Assembly (NCBI GenBank): GCA_900768725.1
Contig: CAAGDU010000121.1
Location: forward strand, 1 to 13,714
From: Bacteroidales bacterium
GTDB lineage: Bacteria > Bacteroidota > Bacteroidia > Bacteroidales > Paludibacteraceae
Direction: 5' to 3'
Length of the DNA: 13,714 nucleotides
Below the pieces are notes generated by a model. That model made no database searches, was not told the DNA's origin, and saw only the letters and a program-made list of their open reading frames with translations. The position numbers were made by a program, and so were the translations under genes. Below are positions 9,501 through 13,714 of this stretch, in pieces; the first letter of the stretch is position 1, and every line of letters starts with the position of its first letter.

Positions 9501-9997
9501 ACTACCTCGTGGAGGGTATGACCCCGCCTGCCGTAACTGCTGAGGCAGAGTCCGACCTCGCGGAGATCAGTATCAAGGAGGTGTCGGCAGGCGATACCTG
9601 TATGGTCTTCTGTACCTCCGAGTCGGGCGAGAGCCGCAGATATCAGATATGGTTTGCCGTTTCGGAGACCAACGATGCTGCCACGCCTACGCCCAACGAT
9701 GTGCTTGTGAAGCGTGTGAACGGCTCCTATCAGTTGCTCTTTGCCACCACGCGCAAGGATGTCTCCATAGGGGTCTATAACGCTATGGGTCGTTTGATTG
9801 CTTATGAGAAAGTGCCGACCGCCAATCCCAATGATGTCTCGCTCGCCACGGATAGTTACGGCAACGAGGTGCTGATGGATGTCAGCAACGTGGACTCAGG
9901 AGTGCTACTGGATCTCTCGCCCAACGAAATCTATTTCTATACCTTCTACCTCTCCGACAAAGAGGTTATCCGCTCCGGCAAGATAGTGCTGCTGTAA
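596..9997 (+). CDS. Giant T9SS-type secreted repeat protein with two PCMD-like domains
   Basis: The 3133-residue protein is probably a long surface-exposed or released fibre, with binding or adhesion the likeliest role; no enzyme motif is seen. Residues 1-33 form a signal peptide (basic to R15, hydrophobic about 18-31, cleavage after the Ala of TIQA). PCMD-like domains lie at about 34-274 and 1541-1727. Between and after them run about 30 cadherin-like beta-sandwich repeats (PF12733-like) of some 80-88 residues, in two sets of about 15. The end (about 3024-3133) is T9SS-like. The start at 596 gives a good signal peptide; Met6 (611) is a possible alternative. A promoter lies just upstream and a strong terminator downstream, so it is probably monocistronic. 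A dispersed palindromic repeat is embedded at residues 2088-2097. The second PCMD-like part is visibly richer in A+T than the repeats. Domain names are recalled from family patterns, not searched. Confidence 0.93.
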   Translation: MKNLNMSTFKWLVARGQWLVVSLLLVMAGTIQAQQLPNASFEDWSGAPFDGNIQPASWNVSNVTQFGFKFNFAYQEAGHTGSYCLRVQDREIGAAGITEVSPGYFSLGQPWVYIESLTKVSYATAGTEGGMSFTYRPDSMSVWIKRTGNNTDKEDFYLLYYAWSGTAQSSKYKGKNGSCTSVTKTNEESDVRIALDGNECGTDQKANQIAEGMWRERKTYGNWTNIKVPIYYFNNDAPTMMNIIFSASNYPNYRANSGLYDGNSLWVDDVSLIYSSKIQKLYIDDKEWKGFDPNNTTGEQVYSLGQNATALPKIEAKRGIGTLTNAHGETANFTGRTLSGSEITIANGVIDGAPTTITVRAEDGSSTTTYKIKFVRAASTNSKLAGLSVNDEPIASFNANTLNYTYELPYGTTDVPVVTAEKAEDGQTVSITQPTSTTGKATIVVTAADKKTTSTYTIQFSVALLADNTLKDIKVNGNSVSGFTPTQTIYRVSLPVGTTDMPDVEAVSAYPAGAQTITHTPPAQVEGGQYQISVTTPGNPVAKVYKLNFKLEASSYTYLSDLQMGGYITDFQPEQLTYYVNLPLGTTELPQVTYTEGDSYQTVTVEYGGLDGTTRVIVTAANGDQSVYKIVVSTEKSDVKTLQNILLDGMPLEGFSPDKVQYNMELPIGTETLPTITVEQGDEYQTVSIVTGGLNGTTRITVTAGNGDTKVYQIKFTVLQATNNTLRMITLDGEDLEGFDPEVIEYTIHLPMGTTKQPEVGWTPNDEYQTVSVRKGSAITDDVKITVRPQSGASRTYTLHFTLEVSGNTALAMIYLDGDSLQGFHADTLHYTDTLPAGVSEVPSITYDKGDEVQKVLAIAEGYVHTLTVTAPSGAKRTYTITFVVQKSENAFLKMIFLDGDSLPGFDKNMLAYEVELTTSTCPAITVDKENGQQVTITAPYGEGTARIRVQPEQGAANTYTILFTKAAQTTVQLQNILLDGAMIAGFSPSKTDYTVEYEGTRPLLTWQAGEGQTVQRLEKQDTVLLVVSAGADYATYTVAFRRTLSADATLAAILLDDAPMAEFLPTTTDYTIHLPAGAMLPVVTYRAGHPAQTIVMGELLPMQTGIIVQAENGESTTYTVTFEVALYSDATPADLQVEGHTLNYQPTQTEYALTLDEGKPLPALHYTAREGQRVVVSEPNDNEQRVTVTAENGTIVTYIIRYARTVSDNALLADILLDGVSLAGFAPDRFAYADTLPMRTKTVPSVFPVGQLPGQTITTYFSAPDGITKIHVEAPNGTTTQDYTITFPLRKSSNAALRDLYLNSEDDVELRFHPDSLHYTVLMPYQATAVPQMTYDASAEQTVEIVSRPLGETSEIRVHAEDGSERVYTVLFQKQYSAKSNLLDSLIIVETGAVLPVNTLTQTVSLPYGTRNMTIRYKKAFDEQTVWVQPGGINKPTVITVQSNRPNEEAVTYTLTPAVVTQNPATLIGITVDGIALADFDRNRFTYICNRTSANTPQVLTTQESGVQMNVVSDVWHWQAKVSAEGYENTYTIYFHYPNEVLPNGEFTEWTTTTYSGNKPVGWNAPSDYLDKGYAKDVCQKNGASEVKMVTAYDWGLGSAFPAVINIANMEAYNAVAGASRVVPYGFIAFHNTPDNATMRYYYKRKDSSADGALFEYIFYDSNGAPHSKRQLESATTSDYVERTIALQTDGISVFGMDIIIDPTGMYPLTKKDCELYIDYLRFSYNSTLTSMNVNGKTATKSGNAFKVQLDSEETDLPTLSFVGEVSDQAQQITWTEYPDSEGCQHRKATIINYAEDGTHTDYTLTVLRPRNTTNTLADLLVDGVSMAGFNATTVNYTLTLPANSPLPSVQPLLANGLQSVTTSFSNNVLSIKVKPEMGGSKTYKITFRHAPSNNTTLAALAGVPDFAADTRDYTINADAMPALHFTKQSDAQTVELTRPTADKAIITVTAEDGVSRGIYTITLQQPMPTTSGQIKDMKVNNKPWTEFTSTKYNYTYARPEDVQFTRVDDADSVVFVQSPVDMRWLVYGSEQHTYTLTYPSDLSSNAHLAAVLVDGVEYPNFLPSVADQTIEVSTARDTVGASPVVKQAGTPAHPVYTLSWVRAEETQQVAYTFDEATHTYTVTVTAEDGTTTFTYHFAIQMRLSDDATLRGIYIDSVLLPEFTPDQETYTYIIPVGATKLQEPQMPSVFYQKNHSGQTIALTAGSLGIPTTIEVLAEDGLTSKQYELTIEAEPSHCATLTGILVNGKPLPSFAPTRTYYSAQTADSEVNLQWTSDDAFQTVTMLKDGNRYTIHVLAQDGINYADYYVDVYAESLSDEATLANIWLNGFSFSEFEPVLNPRLGFSPMQQAYTINLPSGTTRLPDVSAALVEDGQTLAIRTEEMAIYLDVTAPDGVSTNTYSLFFSMPQSTNAQLSMIYIGDEELSDFDPATYYYLVTLPVGVHSLPEVLTRKGETAQTVTMTTESEGETPFVSIKVLAEDQTTTTTYTVAFRYTLSEADTLQMIYADGMPLPDFSPVLHTYAYTLPVGAMQFPDLSWDEADAWQTVRMDTTLLTGHQLMRRITVTAESGRTSVYTVAYERLLSDVDTLQMILLDEKPLDSFRADSTFYLVTLAEDAERLPAVGYIEGDADQTIAVRYEAVAYSTDSVAQITVRAANGNTRVYTVRFTRALSNDTGLQMIYIDGTRLANFDEEKYTYRIPLPVEVTVLPMVTAEKKEPAQQVTIQRDADTVRIAVVAEDTAFTATYTLVFEHLKSGNTLLADLQLQYTEDAAAAELSPAFSPEHYDYAVTLPYGVSDLPTILPVKSDEEQKVEVSEPQMIGGGATRQAIITITVTAPNEEDQAAYTITFTFAQNDDARLTAIYLRGELLTGFHPDTLEYTLSYPAHSTEKDFATAADVRAELSDTLATLDLSMDDAGTILLSVTAQDGSNRTYSVRQQIMLDTDNALRMIYLDDAPLAGFDSEQEFYTYYLVEGMTPPAVTAEAESDLAEISIKEVSAGDTCMVFCTSESGESRRYQIWFAVSETNDAATPTPNDVLVKRVNGSYQLLFATTRKDVSIGVYNAMGRLIAYEKVPTANPNDVSLATDSYGNEVLMDVSNVDSGVLLDLSPNEIYFYTFYLSDKEVIRSGKIVLL
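695..1417 (+). other. PCMD-like domain 1 of the giant protein
   Basis: This covers about residues 34-274. It opens with LPNASFEDWSG and a QPASWN segment and closes with LWVDDVSLIY. This is the layout of the putative carbohydrate metabolism domain (PCMD, PF13201) of Bacteroidota secreted proteins: an N-terminal NxxFExW motif, a GW/SW motif, and a final VDDVxL strand. PCMD folds as a jelly-roll, so carbohydrate binding is a reasonable inference. It is longer than the second copy. Confidence 0.6.
1418..5215 (+). repeat. First array of about 15 beta-sandwich repeats
   Basis: Residues 275-1540 divide by eye into about 15 units averaging 84 residues. Each unit runs: an N/L-rich opening, IxLDGxxLxGF, a YTVxLPxGT strand, a PxVxY strand, a QTV strand, then ITVTAEDG and YTITF. 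This resembles the cadherin-like beta-sandwich family (PF12733). Neighbouring units 7 and 8 share 34 of 37 bases at 3031-3067 and 3277-3313, 246 bases apart, which points to local duplication. Unit 1, next to the PCMD-like domain, is the most divergent. Confidence 0.75.
5216..5776 (+). other. PCMD-like domain 2, internal and A+T-rich
   Basis: Residues 1541-1727 open with EVLPNGEFTEW and a KPVGWN segment and close with CELYIDYLRFSY, matching the start and end motifs of domain 1. The DNA is more A+T-rich than the flanking repeats: sampled 60-base lines at 5281 and 5521 have 40% and 33% G+C, against 60% and 63% at 2881 and 3601. This suggests a separate origin or different selection for this module. 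Confidence 0.55.
5777..9664 (+). repeat. Second array of about 15 beta-sandwich repeats
   Basis: Residues 1728-3023 divide by eye into about 15 units averaging 86 residues, with the same motif order as the first array. As in the first array, the unit right after the PCMD-like domain is atypical. Three consecutive units (starting near 8085, 8345 and 8605) share the DNA string TTGCAGATGATT at the same place, suggesting recent local duplication. The fifth unit is about 101 residues long because of an embedded palindromic element. Confidence 0.75.
6858..6885 (+). repeat. Palindromic element embedded in frame in the giant gene
   Basis: These 28 bases are identical to 289-316. The palindrome GCAGGCG-ggga-CGCCTGC lies at 6859-6876. 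In the reading frame it gives KQAGTPAHPV (residues 2088-2097) without a stop or frameshift. It falls between the PVV strand and the EETQQV strand of one beta-sandwich repeat, where other units have only a short turn. A short GGGG-cat-CCCC hairpin lies just before it (6839-6849). Confidence 0.8.
9665..9997 (+). other. T9SS-like C-terminal sorting domain plus stop codon
   Basis: Residues 3024-3133 differ from the beta-sandwich repeats. They contain VSIGVYNAMGRLIAYEKV, like the VxIYxxxGRLV strand of the Por-secretion tail. They end in NEIYFYTFYLSDK and then GKIVLL, like the final strands of T9SS targeting domains. Such domains direct export across the outer membrane and are usually cut off, leaving the protein anchored or released. 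The porin and sortase would be encoded elsewhere. The domain is somewhat longer than the commonest 70-80-residue form. Confidence 0.65.
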
Positions 9998-10017
9998 CGC
10001 ACAGAGTACGCCCGCTA

Positions 10018-10066
10018 TCCGGGTACGCAGATGGTACATATCGTTTTATCGGTGCGTCCCTGCATG
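10018..10066 (+). repeat. 3' palindromic-family element after the giant gene
   Basis: It begins 20 bases after the stop codon with TCCGGGTACGCAG. It aligns with 11964-12013 at about 38 of 49 positions with one gap. The edges TCCGGGT-CGCAG and TCCC-GC-TG match the edges of the shorter palindromic elements near 168-198 and 289-317 (reverse complement). It lies between the stop and the terminator, so it would be in the mRNA 3' end. Confidence 0.65.
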
Positions 10067-10104
10067 TTGCAATTAAACTACTTTCCCGCTGCGGAAAAAC
10101 AAAT

Positions 10105-10141
10105 GAGGCTGTCTAACAAGTTGCGTTAGGCAGCCTCTTTT
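10105..10141 (+). terminator. Intrinsic terminator of the giant gene
   Basis: GAGGCTGTCTAAC (10105-10117) pairs with GTTAGGCAGCCTC (10125-10137) around a 7-base loop. That is 13 pairs with one G-T wobble, followed by a T run at 10138-10141. It is preceded by an A-rich stretch, so it may work in both directions. Confidence 0.88.
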
Positions 10142-10289
10142 GTTGATGATTGATGCGAAGTCCAAAATTAGTTTCTTAATCACCAAACAGTAGGAAACAC
10201 AATGGATATTTGAGGGATAACCCAATGAAATAAGCATTTTTAATCACGTAAATATCTCCCTGCCGTTTTTTGCACATTTTTAATCTAAA
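10142..10289. other. A+T-rich gap with no gene
   Basis: This is the first part of the 336-base space between the first terminator and the second coding region. I see no RNA gene, repeat or credible coding region in it. A TAAATTTG box at 10286-10293 fits a -7 site, but no TTG lies at the right distance upstream. Confidence 0.5.
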
Positions 10290-10325
10290 TTTGCCCCTCT
10301 CTGTCGACTATTTGTGGTATTTTTG
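10290..10325 (+). promoter_or_regulatory. Probable promoter of the second secreted-protein gene
   Basis: TATTTTTG (10318-10325) fits the Bacteroidota -7 box TAnnTTTG. The nearest TTTG upstream is at 10290-10293, giving a 24-base gap, longer than usual, so the -33 part is weak. Transcription from here would give a leader of about 145 bases, long enough to hold the small ORF at 10358-10450. Confidence 0.45.
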
Positions 10326-10357
10326 CACTGCATTTTATTTTACGGTTTCAAGAAGAT

Positions 10358-10450
10358 ATGCCTTCCCGTATCGCAACATGTAATAGCGTGGACATCCTGC
10401 CTATTGAAACAGATAGCAAGGCAATAAAGCCGCTAACAAATCAACAATAA
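10358..10450 (+). CDS. Possible 30-residue leader ORF
   Basis: An ATG at 10358 opens a frame of 30 codons ending in TAA at 10448-10450, 27 bases before the next start. The product is unrecognised: MPSRIATCNS, then a mixed polar stretch, ending in LTNQQ. It has no run of one amino acid that would mark a classical attenuation peptide. It would lie wholly within the mRNA leader if the promoter at 10318-10325 is right. It may be chance, but its size and place merit recording. Confidence 0.2.
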   Translation: MPSRIATCNSVDILPIETDSKAIKPLTNQQ

Positions 10451-10477
10451 ATTACAAACACTAAAATTTTTACAACC

Positions 10478-11953
10478 ATGAAAAAGATTAAACTTTTTTC
10501 TTTAGTTGCTGCGGCGTTGTTCGCCGGCAGCACAATGGCAGCAGATGTTACACTGTTTACCACCAACTTTAGTACGGCAGACGGCTGGTCAACAGAGTCT
10601 ATTATCACAAGTGCCCAAACAACCAATACAAAAGTTATTAAGGGTACTACCATTTTTTTCAAAGGTTATAAGACCTCTGATTTGAAGGTTACTGTCGGTG
10701 CGACGGAAAGTGCTGATGGTACATTAACATTCACCGGAAATAACCTATCTGCTTCTGCAGGTCCTGCTTCGTCCGCCAATTATTATATGGCAATTCCTGT
10801 TTCAAACGTAAATGGAACCTTGACAGTTACGACTACCGGTGATGCTACCAAGTGGTATTACTCCTATGATGACGGAAATAAAGGACAAATAGTGGCGCGT
10901 CTTCAAGCGTCTGAGAATAGAAAATTTACTATCACTGGTTTGACAAATTCAGATGTTACGGTGTATATTGGTTCTAACGGAAAAAAGATGAACTCAATTA
11001 CATTTACCACTCCTGAAAAGATTGCTACCACAGAACCGTCGCTCAAGTTTGTCGAGGAAAGTGTTTCTCTCAAAGTTTCCCCCTATACTACGACTGCGGT
11101 GGCAGAACTAACATTGAAAGGTGAGAATTTGACAGCAGGCATCTATGACCTCACATTGCCGACCGTAACAGGTCTGACTATCACTCCTACCAGCGTAACC
11201 GTTGCAGCAGACGGCACATTGAACGAGACTATTAACTTGTCATACACCAGCGATGTGAACGTAGAGGCTGCTTCTGTTGAATTGGCATTGACTATTAGCG
11301 AACTGACAGCAAGCACTACTATCAACTATGCTGCACGTGTAGAACCTTATACACAGGCTACCGTTACAGATAGTACCACATGGGATTGGACGAAAGCAGG
11401 TGCTGCTACGATACAATTTACTGATGCGAGTGTTCCTTCAAAGAGCGATACTATTCTTTTGGCAAATGTAGATGGCATTACTAATAGTGAGGAGTTTAAC
11501 TCTCAGGCTTTACTTGTCAATGGAGAGTATATGATACGTGATAGCAAATTCTTCCAAGGTGGTTATATCTCTTTCAATGCAGAAAGAAAAGGTTTCGTAA
11601 CAGTAAATTATTCGAATACAGGCGGTAATGCAGCCCGTTCACTTGTTGTGAATGGCACAAAAGATTTTACTGTATCTTCGGCTGATAGTAAGACGGTGCA
11701 AACCTCATCCAAGATGTCGGTCAATGCAGGGAAGGTAGTAATTATGTTTGCGGAAACGGCAGATGATACCAACGCATCGAAATATGCTCGCGTATATAGC
11801 GTTACTTATACAGTTGATAAATCCGGTGACATCGGTTCTTCCCTCAACCAAGCGCAAGTAGAGGCAAAGGCAGTAAAGGTGATTCGTGATGGTCAGTTGC
11901 TCATTATCCGCGATGGCAAGACCTACACCGCACAGGGCGTAGAAGTGCGATAA
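10478..11953 (+). CDS. Secreted beta-rich protein with T9SS-like C-terminal motif
   Basis: The 491-residue product is of unknown function. Residues 1-21 are a clear signal peptide (MKKIKLFSL, hydrophobic core, TMA before the cleavage site). About 22-178 is a Ser/Thr/Asn-rich beta domain with a FTTNFSTADGWS opening. About 180-288 looks like an immunoglobulin-type sandwich (LTLKGENL, then LTITPTSVTV). About 289-448 is a second beta domain opening with TTWDWTK and holding FVTVNY and ARSLVVNG, similar to non-catalytic modules on Bacteroidales polysaccharide-degrading proteins. The end (about 465-491) is VKVIRDGQLLIIRDGKTY then QGVEVR, a tail common in Bacteroidales exported proteins and probably a T9SS-type signal. 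No catalytic residues are apparent. The start is set by the signal peptide; no Shine-Dalgarno is present. G+C is lower than in the giant gene (30% in the sampled line at 10621). It has its own terminator and a probable promoter. Confidence 0.9.
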   Translation: MKKIKLFSLVAAALFAGSTMAADVTLFTTNFSTADGWSTESIITSAQTTNTKVIKGTTIFFKGYKTSDLKVTVGATESADGTLTFTGNNLSASAGPASSANYYMAIPVSNVNGTLTVTTTGDATKWYYSYDDGNKGQIVARLQASENRKFTITGLTNSDVTVYIGSNGKKMNSITFTTPEKIATTEPSLKFVEESVSLKVSPYTTTAVAELTLKGENLTAGIYDLTLPTVTGLTITPTSVTVAADGTLNETINLSYTSDVNVEAASVELALTISELTASTTINYAARVEPYTQATVTDSTTWDWTKAGAATIQFTDASVPSKSDTILLANVDGITNSEEFNSQALLVNGEYMIRDSKFFQGGYISFNAERKGFVTVNYSNTGGNAARSLVVNGTKDFTVSSADSKTVQTSSKMSVNAGKVVIMFAETADDTNASKYARVYSVTYTVDKSGDIGSSLNQAQVEAKAVKVIRDGQLLIIRDGKTYTAQGVEVR

Positions 11954-11963
11954 CTCAGCCTTG

Positions 11964-12013
11964 TCCGGGTGCGCAGGTGCTTGCATGCCGTTTTTACGGT
12001 GCATCCCCGCCTG
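11964..12013 (+). repeat. 3' palindromic-family element after the second gene
   Basis: It starts 10 bases after the stop codon with TCCGGGTGCGCAGG and ends CCCCGCCTG. Those edges together form the reverse complement of the short element at 289-316, split by about 25 extra bases. Inside is a CCGT-tttt-ACGG hairpin. It aligns with 10018-10066 after the giant gene at about 38 of 49 positions. It lies upstream of the terminator and so would be transcribed. Confidence 0.65.
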
Positions 12014-12035
12014 CTAATGACAAGTAGAAATAAAT

Positions 12036-12071
12036 ATATAGTATCTATAGCCACTATAGTAACTATAGCCG
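12036..12071. repeat. Four 9-bp tandem units with CTATAG palindromes
   Basis: The units are ATATAGTAT, CTATAGCCA, CTATAGTAA and CTATAGCCG. The hexamer palindrome CTATAG starts at 12045, 12054 and 12063, exactly 9 bases apart. It lies between the 3' element and the terminator of the second gene. It may be simple-sequence expansion or a protein-binding array. Confidence 0.6.
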
Positions 12072-12102
12072 CAATACTAATGTGAAATTTTAGAACTGTT
12101 GG

Positions 12103-12134
12103 AGAGAGCTCGTCGCGAGACGTGCTCTCTTTTT
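12103..12134 (+). terminator. Intrinsic terminator of the second gene
   Basis: AGAGAGCTCGTC (12103-12114) pairs with GACGTGCTCTCT (12119-12130) around a GCGA loop. That is 12 positions with one mismatch, followed by a T run to 12134. GCGA is a stable GNRA tetraloop. Confidence 0.85.
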
Positions 12135-12280
12135 GATTTATTTTTGGCAATGATATACATGTTGACCCATCAATTCAAAATTGAGTTATGACGCCTCGTC
12201 CCGACACATCGAAATTAGTGGTCTTTTTGCCTGCGTGGAAGAATTGGGGCAAAAGGTGGAAAAATTGGGCGGTGAGGCAC

Positions 12281-12294
12281 TTTTTTGCAAAAAA
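12281..12294. promoter_or_regulatory. Perfect 14-bp palindrome just upstream of the ATPase promoter
   Basis: TTTTTTGCAAAAAA is its own reverse complement and ends 14 bases before the -33 box. It may be an operator, a bent A-tract site, or chance in A+T-rich DNA. A second small hairpin, TCAATT-caa-AATTGA, lies at 12170-12184. Confidence 0.3.
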
Positions 12295-12308
12295 ATGCAA
12301 AGTAGATA

Positions 12309-12339
12309 TTGCAAAATTAAAAAAAAATCCGTATCTTTG
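12309..12339 (+). promoter_or_regulatory. Bacteroidota-type promoter of the ATPase gene
   Basis: TTG (12309-12311), 20 bases, then TATCTTTG (12332-12339) is a full match to the TTG-N20-TAnnTTTG pattern. Transcription would start near 12346, leaving a leader of only about 14 bases before the ATG at 12360. Confidence 0.8.
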
Positions 12340-12359
12340 CAGCCAAATTTTAGGACTTT

Positions 12360-13619
12360 ATGGATAAATCTGCCCACGATACTATGTTAGACGCGTTCTT
12401 CCGTGTACATGACTATTTGGTAGCCCACAACGATGCTCCCATCCGTCGTTTGCTGATGGATGAGATAGATTGGAATGCGCGCTTGATAGCCATCAAAGGC
12501 GGTCGCGGTGTGGGGAAGACGGATTTCCTATTGGCTCGTGCAAAAGAGATAGAGGCGAAGGACAGAGAGTTGCAGATGCAGCAGGAGAACAGTGCTCGCC
12601 GCCGGAAGGTGGTAGTGCCGCATCGTCCTTGTCTGTATGTCAATCTGAATAATTTCTACTTTACGGAGCACTCGCTGGTGGAGTTTGCAGGGGCATTCGT
12701 CAAAGCCGGCGGACACACGCTACTGATAGACCAGATGTTTAAGTATCCGAACTGGTCGAAGGAATTGCGCAAGTGCTACGACAAGTACAAATCGTTGCAT
12801 ATCGTGTTCTCAGCATCGCCGGTGATGCGTTTGATAGAGGACAACAAGGATATAGCCACCATCGTGAAGATGTACAACCTGCGCGGGTTCTCTTTCCGCG
12901 AGTACCTGAACTTGCAGACAGGATTGAGGTTGCCCCCGTATTCGTTGGAGGAATTGGTGAAAAACCACGCTTCTATCTCGCGGGAGATATGTGAGCAGGT
13001 GCATCCGATGGAGTATTTCAGGGAGTATCTCCGCCATGGTTATTTCCCCTCTTACTTGGAGGCGAAGAATTTTGAGGCAGACTTGCTGAAGACGATGAAC
13101 ATGATGCTGGAGGTGGATGTGCTGATGATCAAACAGATAGACGTCGCCTGCCTGCCGAAGTTGCGCCGATTGCTCTATATCATGCTTCGAGAAACGCCCT
13201 GCGCGCTGAACATCAGCAGCATAAGCGAGGAGATAGGATTATCGCGCGCCACAACGATGAACTATATCAAGTACCTCAAAGACGCACGTCTCTTGAACTT
13301 GCTCTATATGGAAGATAAGTCGTTCCCGATGAAGCCGACGAGGGTATATATGCAGAATCCGAATGTGGCATATATGGATGTTACGCGCGACCCCGATTGG
13401 CAGTCCATTTGCGAAACCTTCTTCTATTGCAGTCTCCATGGCAGCCACAAAGTGAATGCCACGGAGCGCAGTGCGATGTTTGTAGTGGACGGGAAGTTCT
13501 ATTTTGATGTGAAAGGTACCTTGCCTGCCCGCGACAATATCCGCCCCTGCGCGGTAGGTGAGATAGAGACCGGTAAAGGCAATTTTATCCCGCTGTGGAT
13601 GATGGGGCTGCTGTACTAA
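12360..13619 (+). CDS. AAA ATPase of the AAA_14/DUF4143-like family, Walker B Asp-Gln
   Basis: The 419-residue cytoplasmic protein belongs to a P-loop ATPase family widespread and multi-copy in Bacteroidales; its cellular role is not established. Walker A is GGRGVGKT (47-54). Walker B is LLIDQ with D124 and Q125, followed by the family motif KYPNW (128-132). The sensor-like strand is IVFSASP (148-154), where relatives commonly have a T-G-S type sequence, and FSFREYLNL follows. A winged-helix-like part begins about 267 (SISEEIGLSRATTMNYI). The C-terminal part ends in NFIPLWMMGLLY, as relatives do, but its nuclease-fold-like region (FVVDGKFYFDVK) looks degenerate. Asp-Glu is normal at 124-125; the codon here is CAG, so Gln replaces the usual catalytic Glu. 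The length is typical of the family. ATG at 12360 fits the short leader; Met9 is an alternative. It has its own promoter. Confidence 0.9.
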   Translation: MDKSAHDTMLDAFFRVHDYLVAHNDAPIRRLLMDEIDWNARLIAIKGGRGVGKTDFLLARAKEIEAKDRELQMQQENSARRRKVVVPHRPCLYVNLNNFYFTEHSLVEFAGAFVKAGGHTLLIDQMFKYPNWSKELRKCYDKYKSLHIVFSASPVMRLIEDNKDIATIVKMYNLRGFSFREYLNLQTGLRLPPYSLEELVKNHASISREICEQVHPMEYFREYLRHGYFPSYLEAKNFEADLLKTMNMMLEVDVLMIKQIDVACLPKLRRLLYIMLRETPCALNISSISEEIGLSRATTMNYIKYLKDARLLNLLYMEDKSFPMKPTRVYMQNPNVAYMDVTRDPDWQSICETFFYCSLHGSHKVNATERSAMFVVDGKFYFDVKGTLPARDNIRPCAVGEIETGKGNFIPLWMMGLLY

Positions 13620-13708
13620 TTAAGAATTATGAATTAAGAATTAAGAGGGCGCATGCTCTGATTAATTAAGAATTATGAATTAAGAATTAAGAGGGCGCAT
13701 GCTCTGAT
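13617..13708. repeat. 46-bp tandem repeat, two copies, overlapping the ATPase stop
   Basis: Two identical 46-base units run 13617-13662 and 13663-13708. Each has an A+T-rich part built from two near-identical 14-base halves (AATTAAGAATTATG and AATTAAGAATTAAG). A G+C-rich end holds the palindrome GCATGC between AGAG and CTCT. The first TAA of unit 1 is the stop codon of the ATPase. The next bases resemble a unit start but diverge, and the window ends at 13714. Confidence 0.9.
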
Positions 13709-13714
13709 TATTCA

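Noticed and set aside
10018..10066. Second intrinsic terminator
   Set aside because: Its internal pairing is weak and no T run follows; the strong terminator is at 10105-10141.
12181..12390. Plus-strand frame overlapping the ATPase promoter and start
   Set aside because: It contains the promoter boxes, starts with TTG, and overlaps the real ATPase start in another frame. It reads best as non-coding leader DNA.

Overview
The window looks like Bacteroidota DNA, most likely order Bacteroidales from a gut- or rumen-type lineage. Three things point there. Promoter-like sites match the Bacteroidota pattern TTG-N20-TAnnTTTG and no Shine-Dalgarno sequence precedes any start. Two secreted proteins end in C-terminal domains of the type IX secretion (T9SS) kind. 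The third protein is an AAA ATPase of a family that is multi-copy in Bacteroidales. No species call is possible from sequence alone.

Layout. Bases 1-515 hold no gene but a dense cluster of palindromes and inverted repeats, including a GC-rich hairpin with G-quadruplex potential. A promoter (516-546) then leads into a 3133-residue secreted protein (596-9997). By eye it is built as signal peptide, PCMD-like domain, about 15 beta-sandwich repeats, a second PCMD-like domain, about 15 more repeats, and a T9SS-like C-terminal domain. A strong terminator follows (10105-10141). After a 336-base gap with a probable promoter and a tiny leader ORF comes a 491-residue secreted beta-rich protein (10478-11953), with its own terminator (12103-12134). 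A clear promoter (12309-12339) then drives a 419-residue AAA/DUF4143-like ATPase (12360-13619). Its stop codon is the first triplet of a 46-bp tandem repeat that runs nearly to the window end.

How the parts relate. All three genes are on the plus strand, but each seems to be its own transcription unit. The first two probably both go through the T9SS to the cell surface or medium, the giant one as a stalk-like adhesin or substrate-binding protein (inference). The ATPase is cytoplasmic and has no visible functional tie to them.

Most interesting points: (1) the near-symmetrical [PCMD + 15 repeats] x2 plan; (2) a dispersed 28-bp palindromic element, identical to one upstream of the gene, sitting in frame inside one beta-sandwich repeat, whose removal restores the normal repeat length and motif; (3) a related element 10-20 bases after the stop codon of both secreted-protein genes; (4) a Walker B Asp-Gln in place of Asp-Glu in the ATPase. 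All domain and repeat counts are by eye, with no database search.
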